Notes under the pieces: generated by a model
What the model was told of the DNA's origin: nothing
Database searches by the model: none
Seen by the model: the letters and a program-made list of their open reading frames with translations, nothing else
Shown: one piece after another, positions 39,632 to 51,440 of the stretch
Layout: every line of letters starts with the position of its first letter
How positions within the stretch are numbered: position 1 is the stretch's first letter
Source of the DNA: Rhizophagus irregularis
Lineage: Eukaryota > Glomeromycota > Glomeromycetes > Glomerales > Glomeraceae
Assembly (NCBI RefSeq): GCF_026210795.1
Contig: NC_089438.1
Span: 2,005,501-2,069,500, forward strand
Direction of reading: 5' to 3'
DNA length: 64,000 bases
Made by a program: the position numbers and the translations under genes

Positions 39632-41373
39632 GCAGCAGCAGCAGCAACAACAGCAAGTTCAACAACAGCAACAGCAACAGCAGCCGCAATCACAACCACA
39701 ATCACAGCAATCCGCTCAAGAAATGAAGAATTCCGCGGCTCCTAATGCACCTACTGGTTTACCTCCACAAAAAGATCATAAACCAAAGAGACCAATGAAC
39801 GCTTTTATTATCTTTTCGAGTGAACGTCGTCCTGAATTACAAAAGAATGACCAGAATATGCAAACTGCTCAAGTTAGTAAAATTTTGGGTGATGAATGGA
39901 GAACTATGGACAATGTATGTATCGAAATGATCCGATAATTTATTTACTCATAAATTTTAATTTATATTAATCAATTCATTTTATTAAATATATTAGGAAC
40001 GAAAGGAACATTATAATGAAAGAGCAAGACAGCTCAAGGAGGAATTTAAACAGACAAATCCTGGTTTTATATATACTCGTCGTGGAACCACGGCCGCTTC
40101 AAAAAAGAAAGGTTCCATTTCCTCTACCACATCATCGACTACTCCTCCAACAACCAAATCTCCCAGTACTTCTTCTATAGCGGTTCCCCCTCAAGCTGGA
40201 AACAACGTTTCGATGGTAAGTTTACAACAGAATGCCCATTAATCATTTGTATTATGCCTATTATATTATTATATAATCTAATTTTTTCTTATTTATTTTT
40301 ATAGCCTAATGGTTCAATTAATGGTGTACCTCAACGTAATAATAACAATAATACGTTCCCATCTTCCAATAATAATGCATCTTCATCGACGCCAAATACA
40401 AATAATCAACGAAATTCACCTAATATGAATAGACAACAACAGGTATGTATTATTTAAAAGTTTTTTTTAAAAAAAAAATTTTTTTACTAATGATATTTAA
40501 ATTTAATTTCCATCTCAACAATAGCCACAACAACCGGCACCATCAAATCCACCAAGACCTGCACAACAATCGGTTGTAACTCCTTCTGTAACTCCAGCAC
40601 AGACTGCAATTAATAGCAGAAAAGACCGTAAATTAAAGAGACCAATGAATGCATTCTTGATCTTTAATAAAGAAATGCGTCCAAGAGTGTTGGAAACGAA
40701 TCCTAATATGACTGTGGCTGAAATTTCAAAAACAATTGGTGAAAATTGGCGTGGAATGTCTGAAGTAAGTTATACTAGAGTTATATACGTATTTAATAAT
40801 TTTTTTTACAAGATATTTATTTACCTTTGTCTTTTTACAATTTTATAGGAACAAAGAGAGGTTTATCTTGAAAAAGCTAGAAATTTGAAAAGTGAATTCC
40901 ACGAATCAAATCCAGATTTTGTATATACACGTCGATCAAAAGCTGAACTCGCGGCAGCAGGTCATCATAGTTATTCTAAGAAACGTAATTTCGGACAAGT
41001 TGATCAAAGTGAAGAATCAGATGATGGCGGTGAACATCCACGTGGAACTTCGCATAGTAATCATACCGATGCTCCACCAGCAGGATCTCCAGCTAAAGAT
41101 CCTCGAGGACGTAAGAAAAAGCGAAATCGACATCCAACTGCGCCAAAACATCCAATGTCAGGATTTTTGTTCTATGCATTAGAAATGAGACCACACGTTG
41201 CAGAACAAAATCCTGGAAGCACGGTTGGGCCTATCAGTAAAATTATTGCAAGCCATTGGAAGAATTTAACCCCTGAAGAACGAGCAAAATGGGAGAAGCA
41301 AGCTTCTGATGATAAAGCAAGATATGCTAGAGAGATGGAAATATATTTACAAGGACAAAAGGATGAGGAATGA
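37068..41373 (+). CDS. Glutamine-rich protein with three HMG boxes
   Basis: Exons are 37068-37566, 37909-39914, 39997-40215, 40305-40442, 40525-40764 and 40849-41373, giving 1208 aa. The first about 780 residues are disordered and rich in Gln, Asn, Ser and Pro, with a long CAA/CAG-coded Gln run near aa 700-750 and QQA repeats. HMG box 1 (about 790-862) starts KPKRPMNAFIIFSSERRPEL and box 2 (about 990-1062) starts LKRPMNAFLIFNKEMRPRVL; both are close to SOX/MATA-type boxes, and each is followed by F(I/V)YTRR. Box 3 (about 1132-1203) starts APKHPMSGFLFYALEMRPHV and ends DDKARYAREMEIYLQ, closer to the HMGB/Nhp6 type. It should be a nuclear DNA-bending or transcription factor. Introns cut boxes 1 and 2 at the same place, suggesting duplication. 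Single-box MATA-HMG genes are amplified in Glomeromycotina; a three-box version is less familiar to me. Confidence 0.9.
39541..39720 (+). repeat. CAA/CAG trinucleotide tract encoding poly-Gln
   Basis: An in-frame run of mixed CAA and CAG codons, with a few CAT codons at its start, encodes about 45 Gln residues. Mixed codons tend to slow expansion compared with pure CAG. A related QQA repeat (CAACAGGCT units) lies at about 39090-39126. Confidence 0.9.
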
Positions 41374-41990
41374 GTGTGATTAATTTTTGATTATTAATTA
41401 GGTAAATAAAATTTAAAAAAATAATAATGGAAATTCAAAAAAAAAAAATTGCATTTACATACATACATTTTCCCGTAGTTTTCTTTTTTTGTTTTAGTAT
41501 TTTTTTTCTTTTGTTGACGAATAAGTTTAAAATAAAAAAAATTCGTCGATATTGTATATTTTTTTGGTTATATATATATATTTTTTTTACCGTTTTTTTA
41601 TAGTTACTAAAAAAAAAAATTTCATTTTTTTGCATACAACAAATAAACAAAAGTTGTAAATTTTCTTTTTATTTGTTTGTATAATTATTATTACTTAATA
41701 GAGAGATGCAACAAAAAAAAAAAAAAAGTTTATTTTAAAATAATCAAGTAGGAAAAATAGTTAAAGTAAAAAGATTTTTTTTTTATTTATTTGAATATAT
41801 ATTGTTTCATATAAAAAAAATTTTTTAAAAATAATTATTTCGGGATTACATTTATAAAAAAAAAAAATACTTATTTTTTATTGTAAATAATAAATTAAAA
41901 AAAAAAATAATAATAATAAAAATAATCGGATGTGTAAAAAAAAAATTGTATAAAAAAAAAATTCAATAATATTAATATTAATTTTAATTT
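41374..41990. other. Spacer between convergent genes
   Basis: A 0.6-kb spacer between the stop codons of the HMG and QNG1 genes, made of A- and T-runs. It should contain both transcripts' 3' untranslated ends. Nothing else is seen. Confidence 0.5.
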
Positions 41991-43068
41991 TTAATAGAAA
42001 ATACTTCTCGTTCTATGAATATCAACTTTAAAATTAAGTTTATTTTCATTGGCGAAATCCCAAATATAAAAATCTAATATAATAGCATTGCTATTCGGAA
42101 TTAAATCTAAAGTATTATCTTGTTTAATTTTTTGTTGAATTAATCTTTTTATTAATTCAACAGACCAAATTGAGCATCCTTTTTTTTATAATAATATAAA
42201 ATTTAAACATGTCATTAATTTTAAAATTTTTTTTAAAATTGACAATTTTATTTTTGTATTACTTACCTCTGATTTCAATTTCCAATTGTGATCCATTTGG
42301 TAATAATGTGAATGAATTTAATATATTATGTAAGTTTTGTGAATATGATAAAGCACCTAAATGAAAAAGTGCCTAAAAATTTAAAAATACATATTTTAAA
42401 AATATATATATGTATGTATGTATGTATAAATATATATTGTATGTATGTGTATATATATATGTGTGTATGGTATGTATGTATATAAAAAAAATATGTATTA
42501 TTATTAGTACTAAATATAAATAAATAGATAAATAAAATAAAAATAATCATTTTACCTGTGGAACCCTAAAAAAAAATAATAAAATAGGTATTTAAATTTT
42601 AAAGTTAATGCATAATTCCATAAAAGTATAGAAAAATGAGTATTTTAAATAATATATTTGTACCTATAATCTGCAAACATTGTGATATCATCAATATCAT
42701 TAAAAGAACCATAATTATGTCCTTCAAAACATGCCCTTTTTTTTAAATTAAAAAATATTAAAAATATTTTAATATTTTAAAAAAATTAAAATATTTAAAA
42801 TAAATAAATTAAAAGAGAAAAAAAAGTAATTTATATTTTTATATTGTTAATTTAAATTAAAAAATGTAAATTTAAAATTGTTTACCATATATCAGCAATT
42901 AATATTTGAGCTCGTTTATATAATTGAACTAAAAAAGAAAAGCAATATAAAAATTTTAATTTAAAAATTATTTTAAAATTAAGAATTGAATTAACATAAA
43001 AATAAATAAAATTAAATTAAATTAAATAAAATAAAATAAATAATTAAATAATAATAATAAATATAAAA

Positions 43069-43103
<35 letters not shown>

Positions 43104-44259
43104 CACGTTAATTAATTACCTTTCCTTCCAAGAAATTCACATTCATCACGAAAACATTCAAAATTATCGGTAATAATTTTTAATAATTTCATAGCAGAAT
43201 TATTTGACTGTTTAATACAATTAATAAAACTACCATCGAATTTCTTTTAGAATAACGAAAAAAAAAATGCATTAAAATTCGAAAAAATGGTTCAAAAGTT
43301 AAAAATATTAAAATTTCGAAAAAAATAAAGTTCATAAAAATTACCTCTACCAAAATTTTACCGGCTTCTCTCATACAATTAATACGTTCTTGTAGTAAAG
43401 GTATTCCTTCACTTGTATGAGAACGAAAAATATATTTGATTTTATCATCACTTAAATTTTCCGATGAAGCATAAACGGATGGATTGGTAATTTGAATCCC
43501 TTCATCAATCGCTAAATTATTTAATACAGATAAGTGTTATATACATATGCAGTATTTACTAATATATATACACATTATATATTTGGAATACCTCTATTAA
43601 TTGCTGCACATAAGGACCAGTATCCTGTATATATTTTATCCTTATGATATATAGAAAATCTTTCTTGAATATTTGAACCTTTTTCCTTTTCTAAATCTGA
43701 CCAAAAAGAAAAATTTAACAAATCGACAAGAAATATCCTATAAATCAAACATCAGACAATCATCAAACATCAACAAACATCATCAAACAATCATTTAACA
43801 TCATTAAATAATTGAAATTAATTTTAATAATAGAAGAATTTTAGAATATTAACCAATTAATCGCATCTTCGTTAGCAACTTTTGGATGAAGTTCGTGCTG
43901 TTTCCATACTGATATAGAATATTTCAATTTTTTCATATTTGAATAGATCTGATTATAAATAAAAAGTTGATTCTGTCAAGTAATTTTAAAGAACAAATTA
44001 AAGGATTCAATTGATCCCAAATTATTTATTGATAGAGTTACCGTATTTGCCGCTTCTTGGATACTGTCTTGAGGAATGAAGACATCCTTTGAATTCTAAA
44101 AATAGGACAACGAGTTAAATATTCATTGTTCCTAAATTTATTTTTTATAAAACCCGTTACAAAAAGTACCTTACTAATGAAATAAGCACTTTCTAATACA
44201 GGGTTAGCATATTGTTGAACCTCACTTTCACCAATGACCGAGTCCATTATTATAGACAA
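41991..44259 (-). CDS. QNG1: Queuosine 5'-phosphate N-glycosylase (queuosine salvage, DUF2419)
   Basis: The protein matches human C9orf64/QNG1, which frees queuine from queuosine 5'-phosphate so that eukaryotes can salvage this tRNA wobble base. Minus-strand exons are 44259 (or 44247)-44170, 44095-44042, 43948-43854, 43737-43592, 43511-43345, 43243-43120, 42928-42886, 42735-42664, 42565-42556, 42372-42267 and 42178-41991, giving 364 or 360 aa. Conserved blocks: SKDVFIPQDSI, VANEDAINWIFLVDLLNFSFW, YTGYWSLCAAINR, FDGSFINCIKQSNNSA, LYKRAQILIADIWACFEG, ITMFADYRVPQALFHLGAL, EIEIRGCSIWSVELI and HRTRSIFY. The 42565-42556 exon is only 10 nt (GGTTCCACAG) and encodes the VPQ of the conserved FADYRVPQ. 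Two in-frame ATGs make the start uncertain by four residues. Confidence 0.94.
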
Positions 44260-45174
44260 AAAAAAAATAGATAAATGTTAATCCCGATTTATTATTACGT
44301 ATCAGATATTGTTTATTGGACAATGGATCAAGTAAAATGAAGTAATAAATACTTATTACATACATTTATTTATATGCATACATATTTTTTTTTTTCTTTT
44401 TGAAATTATATCGCGAATTGTAAAACTTTATGATCTACCGTGCAATTTATTTCGTCCTTGTTTAGCATTAATCGCATAAACACGCTTTGTTATTTATATA
44501 TTCGGATATAAATATTTATTTTTATGGAAAAATAAACTTTTTTTCATATGCAATATATGCAATCGAAATAATTTACTAATCGGGATAAAGCAAAAAGTGC
44601 GGTAGGGAAGTGCGGAAACTTTAATAACTGCTAACTTAAATGTTAAATGATGTTAAAATGTTGAAAGAACCAATCTCTTTTTTTATTTAACCATTTGAAA
44701 ATATTATGATTCCAAAATAGTAATGGTAATAAAGTTTATTGATAATGTAATGTGGTGGTTACATCATGTACACCTTATACTATATTGGTTCAAATCAGTT
44801 GAAATTATCATTTATCAACCCCTCATCCCGAAGTTCTTTTTTTACTTTATTTTTATAATACTCTGTATAATAATGAGCGGCGTAATATAAAAACTACAAC
44901 AACAATGATCATCGAATCACCATTAACATTCGGAATTTTCAACGTTTTTTTTTTTAGATAAAAAAAAATAAACCTCTTTTTTCCTCGAAACAAAGAATTC
45001 TTTTTTCTTGCAAATTTAGTTGTTTGACGCGTCTTTTTATTTTTTCCTTTAATTTACTACTCTATAAATTAATTTACATTCATTCATTCCTTTTTTTTAT
45101 CCTCACTTAATTCCCTCAAGCTTTTTTTTACACACCATTTTTTTTTACTTTTACACGATAAAATCTACCGTTTA
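44260..45174. promoter_or_regulatory. Divergent promoter region of QNG1 and the pseudokinase gene
   Basis: A 0.9-kb gap with T- and A-runs and pyrimidine-rich stretches (TCATTCATTCC, CCTTTAA) near 45050-45170, before the kinase start. No coding segment is seen. Confidence 0.4.
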
Positions 45175-47097
45175 ATGGGTTGTGTTACTTCTTACCTTGG
45201 TTCCTCTTCTTCAGAAAGACTTTCTCCAACTTCTGAAATACATACTAAAAGTTTAACTTCCCTTCCTACAACAACTATACCAACAAATGTTTCGACTTCC
45301 GATATAGCTTCAAATACAAAAGCCCGGTTTGGTACTTGTGTGAATTGTTCTTCTCCATACATTTCGTATAATTGGTGCCGTAATTGTGCTTTTCCCGGTA
45401 AAGAGAAATGGACTACGGGTAATACGGCATTGGATAATTTCATCATTTATACTCAAGAAATATCCCCGGATTATGAAACATATTTAGAATGGATTCCATA
45501 TGAAAAATTTACCGATATAAAAGAAATTAGCAAAGGAGGTTTTTCTACAATATATGAAGCTATCTGGACAGAAGGTCCCAAAAGAAATTTTGATACTTCC
45601 AATAGACAATGGTGTAGAATAGGAAATATAAAAGTTATTATGAAATCATTACATGATTCTCAACAAATTACTGAAGATTTCTTAAATGAGGTAAAAATTT
45701 TTAATTTTAAATTTTATTTATTTTTTTGTGAATGGTATGAAATAATTCTTTTTTTCTTTCTTTTTTTTAAAAGATTAAAAAATATTATCATTGTAAAAAT
45801 CGGGAAAATTTAATCGGATATTATGGTATTTCACAAAATCCAAAAACAAAAGAATATATTTTAGTAACACAATTTGCAATTAATTTAGATATACGTACAT
45901 TCATTTTTACAAAATGTTCAAATATTAATAATTCATTAACATGGAATGATAAAATAAATATACTTAAATCCATAGCGGAAATAATCAAATCATTACATAA
46001 TGAAAAAACTCCACAAGGTGGAAAATTATTTCATGGTAATTTGCATCCTGGTAATTTATTAATAAATATAAACCAACTAAGTGTTTTAGAAGAATCAATT
46101 TTATTAGATTTAGTAAGTTGTTGGAAACCACCCACTACTTTAAGTTCCGTTCAACAACAATTAAAAAAGTCACCATCATCATCATCATCAAATAATTATT
46201 ATAATAATAATAATTTTTTATTATATGGTGTATTACCTTATATTGCTCCAGAAATTTTAAGAGGTGAAAAAAAATCTCAGTCAAGTGATATATATAATTT
46301 TGGTATGATAATGTGGGAATTATCAACACTTTCTTTACCATTTTTTGATAGAGCTCATAATTTAGAATTGGCTATAGAAATTTGCGAAGGAGTACGCCCT
46401 GACCCTTTGCCTACAACTCCCGAATTTTATTTTGATTTAATGGAAAGATGTTGGGATGACGATCCTTCATTAAGACCAAATGCGGCTGAAATTATTCGTA
46501 TATTAGATATGAATCAATTATATTTAAAATATAGTGAACAAACAATGAAAGTTGTTGAACATCAAGAACATTCTACAACGAAAACAAAATTATCAAAAAT
46601 TACCAAAAATGTTATTAAAAATACTTCATTTATAAATACTGGTGGTTTAAGAGATGTTATGAGAAAAAAATTTAAAAAAGATGATTTTCATAAAAATATT
46701 CATTCTGAAGCTTATTATACTAGTAGAATATTTGATTTTTCTCTTAATAGATTATCAGTTTCTTCTAATTCCAATAATTCTTTTATGGCCGGTACTTCTG
46801 ATGATTTTGGTGAAGGTAATTTTATTATATAATTATATAATTATTTGTAATGTGATTTAAGAAAAATTAATTTATCTTAACATACTAACTTAAATATTCT
46901 CAATTAGAAACAGGACAATCTAGTCTTGCAATTTCTGAAATGGGTTTAGGTATGTTTTCTCTTTTTTTTTCCTAAAAAAAAAATTTTTTTAGTATCATAA
47001 TGTCTTACCTTTCTTTGATCTTGTAGATGATGTAATTGAAATTTCTGCTATAGATTATACTCTATCCAAAGATTCTAAAGGAAAGAAAAAAGCTTAA
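45175..47097 (+). CDS. Lipid-anchored pseudokinase of the Glomeromycotina-type kinase family
   Basis: Exons are 45175-45690, 45774-46815, 46908-46949 and 47027-47097, giving 556 aa. The start MGCVTSYLGSS fits N-myristoylation (Gly2, Ser6) with a neighbouring palmitoylation-type Cys3. A small CxxC...CxxC unit follows (CVNCSSPYISYNWCRNC), typical of a kinase family I know from Rhizophagus. The kinase domain (about 105-450) has the Gly-rich loop SKGGFSTIYEAIW, a Lys in KVIMKSLHDS and the APE motif in VLPYIAPEIL. The catalytic HRDLxxxN reads HGNLHPGN, losing the base Asp, and DFG reads DLV. That suggests a pseudokinase or scaffold. The kinase fold is interrupted by a Ser/Asn insert near SPSSSSSNN. 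The tail (450-556) is Lys/Ser-rich and unknown. Confidence 0.88.
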
Positions 47098-47312
47098 ATA
47101 TAATAATCAATACATTAATTTATCTACCGCTCAAAAAAAAGAACATTTTACACATTCATATATATATATATATTCTCAAGTTGTATATAACACATCAGAT
47201 GTATTATATTATAATATTTTATTTTTATTTAATTCTTTATGATGGTTTGGCATCTTTTTAATTAATATATATATTCATATATAATTATTAAAATTTTTTG
47301 TAATAATATTTT

Positions 47313-48484
47313 TCATAGTACACCCTGCGAAAATCCTTTTACAAAAAATTGAACATTATTATCTAATATTTTATAATGTAATGTCGAAGGTCTAAACCAT
47401 TTATCTTGATTTCTTGGTCCACGAGCAATCGTTATCTGTTTTTTTTTTAAAAAGAAAAAAATATTTGACATGAACAAAATCAAATAAAGCGTTAACGTTG
47501 ATACTATTTAGGTTATTATCACTTACTTCGCCTGATACATCTTTTGAAAATCCTGAACCTAATCCTCGAACTGATAATAAATATTCTGATTGGTATATTA
47601 ATGACTTTAAAAAAATTTCTTGATCTAATTCATCATCCAGAGAAGATTGTGTTATATCTTCGTCTGCATGAACTAACATTACAAGTGATCCATTATACTA
47701 ACAATGTATAATTCAAAAAAAAAAAAGAATAATTTATTATATAATTCCAAAAAAATAATAATTTCTTCAATTATCACATACCTTCTCAATCATCATACGG
47801 CACGCTTTAACAAATTCGAGTATATCTCTTACACTAAATCCCGAATATATTAATACTGAAAGATCATCAAAAATCAAACAAACACGTGAATCATCAATCG
47901 ATGAATGACGAGTTTCAATTATTTGTTTAATTATTTTATAAAAATTATGTAATGATTCTTTTGAAATTGGTGAATCCGAAAGTGAATCACAAGTTAATAC
48001 TGAAGTTTGATTGTTGGTTGTTGTTGTTGTTGTTGTTGTTGTTGTTGCTGTTACTGTTGAATTAAATTTTGAAAATAAATCTGTTTGTGAATATAATGAA
48101 GTTAATCCATCTATAAAAGATAATAATCCTTTTTGATTAGCGAGAGTTAGATTCACACCCTATTGTTAATTATAATAATTATAATTACTATTTTATAATA
48201 TAATTTTTATAGTAAACAAAAAAAAAATTTTTTTTTCATTATAAAAAACTTTCCCCTTTTTATATATATACCAATTTACGCCCAATTGTTAAATAATGGT
48301 TAAATATTTGAGAAAAACCAACCAATATTACATGTTTATCTGATTTAATTTGATTAACTATAAAATGATGAATAAGAAAATTTCCTGAAGCTGAAAGTGT
48401 ATCCGTTATTAAGATTGATTTTTTATTTGGTGGAAGATTATTATCAGGAAATGAAAGTGACGAATCTAAACTTGCATATCCCAT
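47313..48484 (-). CDS. ELP6: Elongator complex subunit 6
   Basis: Elp6 is a RecA-fold protein of the Elp4-Elp5-Elp6 ring of Elongator, which helps make the 5-carbonylmethyl modification of wobble uridine in tRNA. Minus-strand exons are 48484-48272, 48159-47782, 47697-47527 and 47435-47313, giving 294 aa. Shared with human ELP6: FLIHHFIVNQIKSDKHVILV, FNHYLTIGRKLGVNLTLAN, CLIFDDLSVLIYSGFSVRD, NGSLVMLVHAD, SEYLLSVRGLGSGFSKDVSG and YKILDNNVQFFVKGFSQGVL. A Thr run (TATTTTTTTTTTNNQ) encoded by ACA/ACC repeats interrupts the middle and is absent from the human protein as I recall it. It converges with the pseudokinase gene and diverges from TOA1. Confidence 0.93.
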
Positions 48485-48828
48485 TATCCTATTAAAATAA
48501 TGATTTATTCTAAAGGAAATGATTTTTTTTTTCGTTGTTAAACCAAAAATAAAGAAAATTTTTTTTTTCCTTGTTAAATAAAAAAAAAACGCGATAGTCA
48601 GTCAGTACAACCTAACGAACCAACCTATACCAACCTATGTTGGGGGGATTATGCCATATTTATAACTTTTCATACGAATTTCGTCATCATCAATAATATA
48701 TTAATAATTATGCAGGAAATATGTTGTGTAACAACATCGGCTGATTTTTTTTTTACTCATTGAAAAGGGACCCCTCTTTTTTCAGCAGTCCCTTTTCTCA
48801 CATCCTCTTGCTCCCACCCACCAAAGGG

Positions 48829-48886
48829 TATAAATAGCTCTCCTGATATAAAAGGATTTTTGAAAGTTGGGCACTCGTATATAAAG
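48829..48886 (+). promoter_or_regulatory. TATA boxes upstream of TOA1
   Basis: TATAAATAG at 48829-48837 and TATATAAAG at 48878-48886 stand in a locally GC-richer stretch with CT-rich sequence, 112-169 bp before the TOA1 start codon. They are good core-promoter matches, although AT-rich DNA gives chance hits. Confidence 0.5.
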
Positions 48887-48997
48887 CTCATTTTTCTCCC
48901 AAAAAAAACTCGATTTAACCACTCGCGTGTAGATTATTAAAAATTTTAAATTTTTTTGCTCTTTCTTTTACGGATTATTTCCACTTATTAAAATATA

Positions 48998-50517
48998 ATG
49001 TCTAACAGTATTGTGGTACGTTTTGACAGTATTTTGCCTTTAAAATTGTTAAGATGATTCAACTTTTTTTAGCTCCTGTAAAAGTCGCGTAAACTTAATT
49101 ACAAGATTTTATTTATTAATATTCGCGTTAAATACTTTTTTATTTTATAGGCCACTGTATATAGTGGAGTCATAAGGGATGTTATTGATAATGTAAGGAA
49201 AGATTTTGATGAGAATGGTGTCGACGTGTCTGTTTTGGGTGAACTAGAAAAAGTAAGTATTATAAATTTTCTTATTATACATTATTAAGGAAAATATAGT
49301 GAATAATAATCATCTAATTTAATAAGTTCTAATTACTACGTAGTTGTGGGAACAAAAGATTAGAAATGCAAAAGTCGCACCCTGGGAGGCTAACGGGTTA
49401 ACTGGTGAGGACCACAACCAAAATAATCAAAATATGAATGGTGGTTCAAGTAATTCTGCGCATTATATGCAACAACAATCCCTGCAACAAATTCAAGCAC
49501 AAAATGATCCAAATTTAAAGGTAATTGTCTTATTTTGATTGATTTTTGAGAATTATTTGTTATCATTTTACGTATAATTATCTTAATGTAGTATCAGCAA
49601 CCTCGTGATTTACAGGCTGCAGCATCTCTTCCAAGTCTTGCGGTCAATAATATGCACACTAATCATAATAATGAAGGCAGGCCTCAACCCTATATAGTAC
49701 GTTTGAATTCTATGGTTTATTCATTTTCCTATTACTCCTCAGTGAATCGTCAAAATATAAATTTGTAACACTAAAATAGAAAAATGGTAACATTCAATTA
49801 ACGGCACAATCCTCACCGACCTCATTTCCCACTTCATCTGATATCTCGAACAGCACTCCAATAAACAATCAAGCTGACGGTATGTAAACATTACCGTTAC
49901 CTTAAATTCATTAATTTTGTGTGTTAAATATTCGCATGTACAATTACGTTCCTTCGTAGATCAAAAGATATACCACCAACATCATCAAAACCTTCATACA
50001 ATGATGGGACAACAGGTATGAATTACTAAATATTTATTAAAAGTTATTGATATATAATATCACTGGATTTTTATCAGTATGCGTTTCTCTATGTTGTATT
50101 TTCGTTTACTAAAGGATGAGTTTGGAAATCCTTTGAGTGAAAAACTTATTCCTCGTGGTGGTGGTGAAAATAGTGCGAATAGTTCACCTCTTCCGGAATT
50201 TACCACTCGGTCGGAACCATCATTTGTAGATAACGATGATATTAATTCTGATCTTGATGATACAGATGATGAGGAGACTAATGCCGAAGGCGAAGAAACA
50301 CAAAATATCATTCTGTGTTTGTATGATAAGGTAAATATTGAAAAATAAAAAGACTTTCAAATTTCCTCCTGGAATAGTTACAGTACTAATATTGCTCTTT
50401 TGTTTTTAGGTCACACGCACAAAAAATAAATGGAAGTGTCAATTGAAGGACGGTATCATGTCAGTGAATGGCCGTGATTACCTCTTCCAAAAGGGCAATG
50501 GGGACTTTGAGTTTTAA
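48998..50517 (+). CDS. TOA1: Transcription factor IIA large (alpha/beta) subunit
   Basis: TFIIA stabilises TBP on the TATA box during RNA polymerase II initiation. Exons are 48998-49015, 49151-49252, 49344-49520, 49592-49696, 49780-49879, 49960-50015, 50115-50330 and 50410-50517, giving 293 aa. The N-terminal helical domain contains VYSGVIRDVIDNVRKDFDEN and LEKLWEQKIRNAKV. A Gln/Asn-rich linker of about 150 residues follows. The acidic segment DINSDLDDTDDEETNAEGEE leads to the C-terminal beta-barrel: QNIILCLYDKVTRTKNKWKC, then LKDGIMSVNGRDYLFQKGNG ending DFEF. This order (helices, variable linker, acidic region, barrel) is the standard TOA1/GTF2A1 layout. Confidence 0.95.
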
Positions 50518-51440
50518 TTTCTATTAGAACCCATTAGGAACCGCATGTTATGAATTTAATATGTAGGTATTCCTAAAGATTTATATTAAGTACATTTATG
50601 CTTTGCTAATCAGGAATAGATCTCAGTTCTATTAAAATTGAATTGAGTGACTGATCAAAGAATCCGGAATCAAAGATAACAACACGTTTGTGTTCAGGTG
50701 TTTATCTTTTTTTAATTATGTACAAGTAATGTTAATTTGTATTCCTGGTTTATTTCTTTTCTCTTTTGTTTTATTAGTTTATCTCTTACTTAAAAAAGAA
50801 ATACGATATGTACACGTATTACAAAAAAAGATATAAAAAAAAAAATATAAATATATATATATTTTTTTTCTTTTTTTTTGTTGTGTTTGACTTTTGCAGT
50901 ATGTAACACTACTTTCGTTTCTTTATATGTATATTTTTTATCATTCTTAACGCAAAGGGATGTATGTTTTTCTGTAAATGTAATTATTATATTATATTAT
51001 ATGAAATGAATAAAAAGGAGGATAATTATTAGACACAACGAAACAATTAGTAATGGCTAATATTTATGCAACAATGTCAATGTCCGTGGCTTGAGTAACA
51101 AACACTAATTATCTGTCAGATACGATCGACATCATGATTGCCATTTCGACACGTACAGTATTTTGAGTAAAAAGAAAAAAAATTACGTTGCTGCTTTTAA
51201 TTATATCAAAAAAGGCAGTATCGTTCCTGATGCATTCGATGCTATAAGAAAACTTGAATGAAAATTTGCTTCATACTTCTAGAGTAATAGTTAAAATACA
51301 AGCATAATGCAAATCAGCATGATTATTTAATGAATTTAAACTGCGAATATTCTAAATAAGTATATAAAGAGAAAAAAATATACTAATACTCATTTTATTT
51401 ATTTTTCTTCTTTTTTATAAAAAAAATTCATTCCTTAATA
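50518..51440. other. Intergenic region downstream of TOA1
   Basis: A 0.9-kb spacer with the TOA1 3' end and the promoter of the next gene. It contains T- and A-runs and moderately complex sequence near 51030-51330, with no recognised protein or RNA gene. Confidence 0.4.
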
